A stretch of 64,000 nucleotides of DNA from Actinacidiphila rubida. Lineage in GTDB: Bacteria > Actinomycetota > Actinomycetes > Streptomycetales > Streptomycetaceae. The stretch's first letter is position 1. The number at the start of each line of letters is the position of its first letter. Where the stretch lies: positions 62,001-126,000 of the forward strand of contig NZ_FODD01000015.1 of the NCBI RefSeq assembly GCF_900110255.1. The letters are read 5' to 3'. Under the pieces are notes generated by a model. The model was not told the origin of the DNA, did no database searches, and was given only the letters and a program-made list of their open reading frames with translations. A program made the translations under genes and the position numbers. Positions 60,024 to 64,000 of the stretch are shown in pieces.

Positions 60024-61061
60024 ATGACGGCCCTGCTGCGGATCGAAGCCGCCACCGTACGGTTCGGGGACCGCGCCGCGCTCGACGGCGTCGACCTGGA
60101 CGTCACCGCCCACGAGACCGTGTGCGTGCTCGGGCCCAGCGGCAGCGGCAAGTCCACGCTGCTGCGCGCGGTGGCCGGGCTCCAGCCGCTGGACGCCGGG
60201 CGGGTCCTGCTCGACGGCGCCGACCAGGCCGGCACCCCGCCGCACCGCCGCGGCGTCGGCCTGATGTTCCAGGACCACCAGCTCTTCCCGCAGCGCGATG
60301 TCGGCGGCAACGTCGCGTTCGGGCCGCGCATGCACAAGATGCCGCGCGAGCGCCGCGACCCGCGGGTGGCCGAACTCCTCGACCTGGTCGGCCTGCCCGG
60401 CGCCGCGCACCGCGCGGTGAGCACGCTGTCCGGCGGCGAACAGCAGCGCGTGGCGCTCGCCCGGGCGCTCGCGCCCGAGCCGCGGCTGCTGATGCTCGAC
60501 GAGCCGCTCGGCCAGCTCGACCGCTCGCTGCGCGAACGCCTCGTCGTCGAACTCCGCCAGCTGTTCGGCCGGTTGGGCACGACGGTGCTGGCCGTCACCC
60601 ACGACCAGGGCGAGGCGTTCGCGCTCGCCGACCGGGTCGTGGTGATGCGGGGCGGCACGATCGCGCAGAGCGGAACCCCGCTGGCCGTGTGGCAGCACCC
60701 CGCCTCGGAGTTCGTCGCGCGCTTCCTCGGCTTCGACACCATCGCCGACGGCGTGGTCAGCGGTGGTGTCGCCGTCACGGCCTGGGGGAAGCTGCCGGTG
60801 CCCGACGGCACGCCCGAGGGGCCCGCGCGGGTGCTGGTGCGCCCGCCCGGCGTCCTGCTCGGCCCGGCGGACGAGGGCCTGCCGTGCGAGGTCCGCGCCC
60901 GCACCTTCCGCGGCGGCCGGGTCGCACTCGTCCTCGGCGTCACCGGCGCGGAGCGCGCCCCCGCGCTGGAGGCGGAGAGCACCCTGCGTGACGCGCCCGC
61001 CGAGGGCGACCGGGTCGGCGTCACCTTCGACCCCGGGGAAGTCGTCGTCCTGGACCGATGA
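60024..61061 (+). CDS. thiQ: Thiamine ABC transporter ATP-binding protein
   Basis: A 345-residue ATPase. Walker A (LGPSGSGKSTLLRA), the Q-loop (FQDHQLFPQRDV), signature LSGGEQQRVALARAL and Walker B (LLMLDEPLGQ) are present. The C-terminal 100 residues form a TOBE-like regulatory domain, longer than in E. coli ThiQ. It directly follows thiP. Confidence 0.92.
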   Translation: MTALLRIEAATVRFGDRAALDGVDLDVTAHETVCVLGPSGSGKSTLLRAVAGLQPLDAGRVLLDGADQAGTPPHRRGVGLMFQDHQLFPQRDVGGNVAFGPRMHKMPRERRDPRVAELLDLVGLPGAAHRAVSTLSGGEQQRVALARALAPEPRLLMLDEPLGQLDRSLRERLVVELRQLFGRLGTTVLAVTHDQGEAFALADRVVVMRGGTIAQSGTPLAVWQHPASEFVARFLGFDTIADGVVSGGVAVTAWGKLPVPDGTPEGPARVLVRPPGVLLGPADEGLPCEVRARTFRGGRVALVLGVTGAERAPALEAESTLRDAPAEGDRVGVTFDPGEVVVLDR

Positions 61062-61118
61062 CTTCCGGCGTGCCGCCTCGTCCTATGGGCAGGACTCACA
61101 CAGACGAGGGAGAGCACC

Positions 61119-61592
61119 GTGCAGAAGATCACCACGTTCCTCTGGTTCGACACCCAGGCCGAGGAGGCCGCGGAGCTGTACACGTCGCTGTTCGACGACT
61201 CGCGGATCGTGAGCGTCCAGCGGAACGGCGAGGGCGGCCCGGGCATGCCGGGCTCGGTGCTGGTCGTCGAGTTCGAACTGGCCGGTCAGCGCTACCTGGC
61301 GCTCAACGGCGGGCCCGTCCACACCTTCACCGAGGCGGTGTCGCTCAGCGTGGACTGCGGCTCCCAGGAGGAGGTCGACACCCTGTGGGACCGGCTGACC
61401 GCGGACGGCGGCGAACCCGGCTCGTGCGGCTGGCTCAAGGACAAGTACGGCCTGTCCTGGCAGATCGTGCCGCGCAGGCTGCCCGAACTGCTCGCCGACC
61501 CCGACCAGGAGGCCGCGCAGCGCGTGATGGGTGCGATGCTCGGCATGCAGAAGATCCAGATCAAGGAGCTGGAGGCGGCCTACGCCGGCTGA
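61119..61592 (+). CDS. VOC-family (PhnB-like) protein
   Basis: A 157-residue protein beginning QKITTFLWFDTQAEEAAELY, the usual start of the 3-dmu-9_3-mt/PhnB-like vicinal-oxygen-chelate group. GGPVHTFTEAVSL and DKYGLSWQIVPRRL are typical. The substrate is unknown. GTG 61119 follows the SD-like GAGGGAGAG. Confidence 0.9.
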   Translation: MQKITTFLWFDTQAEEAAELYTSLFDDSRIVSVQRNGEGGPGMPGSVLVVEFELAGQRYLALNGGPVHTFTEAVSLSVDCGSQEEVDTLWDRLTADGGEPGSCGWLKDKYGLSWQIVPRRLPELLADPDQEAAQRVMGAMLGMQKIQIKELEAAYAG

Positions 61593-61647
61593 CGCCCCGC
61601 CCGCGACGCGGCCCGCCCGCGACGCCGGCCCGCCCCTCTCCGCCCGG

Positions 61648-62814
61648 TCAGCCCCAGGACAGGCGGGCCAGCGCGGCCGGCACGTCCCGGACGCTGTCGA
61701 CCAGGGCGATGCGGTCGGCCATCGGGCGCTGCCCGGCCAGCGCGGTGAGCAGCGGCCACACGGGCAGCGTCGTCGTCCAGTGCGCCCGGTCCACCAGCAC
61801 CATCGGCGCCGGCTCGCCGCGCGACCCGTAGTAGTTCGCGGTGGCCGCGTCGAAGACCTCCTGCACGGTCCCGGCCGCGCCCGGCAGGAACACGACGCCG
61901 GCATCGCAGCGGGACAGCAGGCCGTCCTCGCGCGTGGCATTGGCGAAGAACTTCGCGATGTGCGAGGCGAACGGGTTCGGCGGCTCGTGTCCGTAGAACC
62001 AGGTCGGCAGGCCGTAGGAAGGGCCGCCGTCCGGCCACCGGTCGCGCACCGCCATCGCGGCGGCCGCCCACTCGCCCACCGAGGGGGCGAACGCCGGGAC
62101 CTTCGCCAGCACGTCCAGCGCCTTGACGAGCATCACGTCGTCGTAGGGCGCCCCGTACGCGCCGAGGTTGGCCGCCTCCATCGCGCCGGGACCGCCGCCG
62201 GTCGCCACCGTCAGCCCCGACCTGGCCAGGTCCCGGCCGAGGCGGGCGGCGCCCGCGTACGCCAGGCTGCCGCGCTCCATCGCGTGGCCGCCCATCACGC
62301 CCACCACCCGCGCGCCGCGCATCAGTTCGTCGAGCGCGTCGGACAGCGCGTCGTCGTGCACCGAGCGCAGCATCGAGGACAGCACGTCGCCGTCGGCTCC
62401 GGTCCGCCGGGACCAGGCGTACGTCAGGGCGTCCGGCGTGCCCGGGTAGCCGTCGCCGTCGCCCAGGCCCGCGTACAGCTCGTCGGGGGTGTAAGGGGCA
62501 GCGCGGTACGGGTCGAACGGCAGGCCGGGGATCGGCGGGAAGACCAGCGCGCCACCCGCCCTGATGTGCGCCAGCGCCTGCGGTTCCATCCGGCAGCCGA
62601 GGAAGACGGCCCGCGAGGAGTCCACCACCAGCAGCGCGAAGGTGCGCTCGGTCAGGTCCAGGGCCTGCAGCCGGCATCCGGCGAGGCTGCCGCCGAGCGC
62701 CGCCCGGTCGAACTCCTCCAGGCTCCGGATCTCGCGTATCGGGACGCTCCCGGCCGTCCCGGCCATCGCGAATCGGTCCAACTCGGCGTCATCCGACGGC
62801 ATCTGTGCGGGCAC
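61648..62814 (-). CDS. LOG-like Rossmann-fold nucleotide-binding protein
   Basis: A 388-residue protein with two parts. The C-terminal half has VVGVMGGHAMERG, VATGGGPGAMEAAN and LPGAAGTVQEVFDA, close to the lysine-decarboxylase-like LOG fold in which PGGxGTxxE is the usual motif; here PGAAGTVQE replaces a Gly. The N-terminal 150 residues are an extra domain of unknown function. LOG enzymes release cytokinin bases from nucleotides, but activity here is not certain. Confidence 0.82.
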   Translation of the reverse strand: MPAQMPSDDAELDRFAMAGTAGSVPIREIRSLEEFDRAALGGSLAGCRLQALDLTERTFALLVVDSSRAVFLGCRMEPQALAHIRAGGALVFPPIPGLPFDPYRAAPYTPDELYAGLGDGDGYPGTPDALTYAWSRRTGADGDVLSSMLRSVHDDALSDALDELMRGARVVGVMGGHAMERGSLAYAGAARLGRDLARSGLTVATGGGPGAMEAANLGAYGAPYDDVMLVKALDVLAKVPAFAPSVGEWAAAAMAVRDRWPDGGPSYGLPTWFYGHEPPNPFASHIAKFFANATREDGLLSRCDAGVVFLPGAAGTVQEVFDAATANYYGSRGEPAPMVLVDRAHWTTTLPVWPLLTALAGQRPMADRIALVDSVRDVPAALARLSWG

Positions 62815-63060
62815 CCCTGCACCCTAGCCCCCGCCGCCGCGGCCGGTCCGGGGAGGCCGGTGAAGGGCAGTTGAAGGGCAGGGGAGGAGCGGGCGGCGCC
62901 CGGGTGCGGCCGGGCGGTCGAAGCCGGCGCCCGTCCCGGGCCGGGACGGGCGTGCGCGGGGCACGGCCGGCCGTCGCGCGGGGCCGCGGGACGCGCGGGC
63001 GCCGGGCACGGTCGGGACGTCGCGCCGGAGGACGGTCCTGCCGCGGGAGTCCGCGGTGGG

Positions 63061-63993
63061 CTACGGGACGGTGCTGAGCGCGGCGACCAGGAAGGCCACC
63101 GGCACCAGGACCGCCGCGAGTGCGCCGGCGCGGGCCGCGAGGGCGGCGCGCAGCACCGAGGGGGCGGCGGCCACCTCCTGGAGCGCGCCCCGCGCCTCGG
63201 GCCGGTCGTCGCCGGTCTCCGCGAGGCCGACCGCGGCGGTGGCCAGCACGCACACCGCGATCAGGGTGAACGCGAAGACCGTCACGGGGCCCAGCGTGTG
63301 CCCGCCGCCGGACTGCAGGGCGTACGCGGACAGGGCCGCTGCGGCGGTCGCGCAGAGCAGGCCGAGCGGGCGGCCGATCCGCCGCGACTCGTGCTGCAGG
63401 ATCCGCCCGGCGAGCAGGCGCACCGCGCCCGGCCGGAACGCGGCGAGCAGCCGCCCGCAGAGGTACACCAGTCCCGGTCCGGCGAGCACCAGGCCCGCGG
63501 CGGTGACGATCCACCCGCCGATCGCGGCCGGGGCGATCACGCCGAGCCCGCTGGGCAGCGGCACCCCGGAGTGCTTGGGCGCGGCCACCTCGACGGCCAG
63601 GCCCACCGCCACCAGCGCGACGCCCCACGGCAGGCTGCCGGGCGCGTCGTGGGTGTCCTCGGGCCGTCCGGGCCGCATGCCGGCCACCACCGCGCAGGCC
63701 GCGGCCGCCGGGACCAGCGCGAGCAGGACCGCCGCACCGGCGACCGGCAGCGCACGGCCCGCCGCGAGCACGCCGGGGCCGACGCCGTCCCACGGACCGC
63801 CCGTGACGTCGCCGCGCAGCAGCAGGAACAGCAGCAGGCCGAGCGCGCTGCCCACCGCGCAGACCAGGGCCGTCGTGGCCGCCGCCAGCACGGTGATCCC
63901 GTTCCTGCCCAGGCCCACCGAGGACATCCCCTCGCGCGGCCAGTCGGCGGACTGCCGGCGTCCGACCGCGGAGGCCAGCTGCACCGTGACCAC
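63061..63993 (-). CDS. Multi-pass membrane protein, possibly incomplete
   Basis: At least 310 residues with about seven hydrophobic segments (for example ITVLAAATTALVCAVGSALGL, GVALVAVGLAVEVAA, AGALAAVLVPVAFLVAAL). The open frame starts 7 bases from the window edge, so the true start may lie outside. Its sequence is reminiscent of actinobacterial ABC permease-type membrane proteins, but I do not recognise the family. Confidence 0.55.
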   Translation of the reverse strand: MVTVQLASAVGRRQSADWPREGMSSVGLGRNGITVLAAATTALVCAVGSALGLLLFLLLRGDVTGGPWDGVGPGVLAAGRALPVAGAAVLLALVPAAAACAVVAGMRPGRPEDTHDAPGSLPWGVALVAVGLAVEVAAPKHSGVPLPSGLGVIAPAAIGGWIVTAAGLVLAGPGLVYLCGRLLAAFRPGAVRLLAGRILQHESRRIGRPLGLLCATAAAALSAYALQSGGGHTLGPVTVFAFTLIAVCVLATAAVGLAETGDDRPEARGALQEVAAAPSVLRAALAARAGALAAVLVPVAFLVAALSTVP

Positions 63994-64000
63994 GACCGGG

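Noticed and set aside
1-64000. CRISPR array, rRNA or tRNA genes
   Set aside because: No regular 25-40 base repeats with spacers, and no rRNA or convincing tRNA cloverleaf, were noticed. The element ends lie in dprA, not a tRNA.

Overview
The window is from a Streptomyces (or very close actinomycete) chromosome. This rests on the very high GC content, GTG/TTG starts, the gene order rpsP-khpA-rimM-trmD-rplS-four type I signal peptidases-DUF2469-yraN-comM-dprA, then whiG, rpsB-tsf-pyrH-frr-cdsA-rlmN, and on a sporulation sigma factor WhiG that is nearly canonical. All assignments come from reading the sequence and from family knowledge; no database search was run.

Layout. 1-10477 is conserved core: ribosomal proteins S16 and L19, tRNA/16S maturation (TrmD, RimM), the sipWXYZ signal peptidase cluster, YraN, the ComM/YifB AAA+ protein and the first 287 codons of dprA. 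10478-46163 is an integrated mobile element of 35,686 bp inserted inside dprA. A 12-bp identical core (ATGGGCGTTCCC) marks both junctions (10466-10477 and 46152-46163). From 46164 the host resumes: the last part of dprA, whiG, a TetR regulator, an M23 peptidase, rpsB-tsf-pyrH-frr-cdsA, an ECF42-type sigma factor with its DGPF/YCII partner, rlmN, a TPP riboswitch with thiB-thiP-thiQ, a VOC protein, a LOG-like protein and part of a membrane protein.

The element looks like an actinomycete integrative conjugative element (AICE) driven by a large serine recombinase. Its left half (10.6-27.3 kb) is cargo, lower in GC, and dense in predicted nucleases: three PD-(D/E)XK proteins, a PIN protein, an HNH protein with an eight-unit zinc-finger array, and a secreted HNH-like lipoprotein. 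It also has a MazG-like protein, membrane proteins, and a DUF6879/XRE-DUF5753/DUF7848 regulatory group. The middle (27.5-31.2 kb) is the replication module: an XRE regulator, a primase-polymerase/ATPase and a phased repeat array that looks like an origin. 31.2-34.7 kb holds small accessory genes. 34.9-38.8 kb, on the minus strand, holds phage-tail-like genes next to a divergent XRE regulator pair with a palindromic operator. The right part (39.3-46.2 kb) is the transfer and integration module: SpdB-like DUF2637 protein, TraB/FtsK-type translocase and the integrase.

The most unusual point is the junction logic. The integrase reading frame runs straight through the attachment core. In the integrated state it is fused in frame to the C-terminal 125 residues of the host DprA. 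In the excised circle it would instead end with the 20-residue tail now carried by the truncated DprA at the left end. Integration therefore swaps the C-termini of two proteins. A second notable point is the pair of helically phased GGAAC-containing hexamer arrays, one after the primase gene (14 copies) and one inside the spdB-like gene (14 copies), which may be the replication origin and a transfer or partition site.
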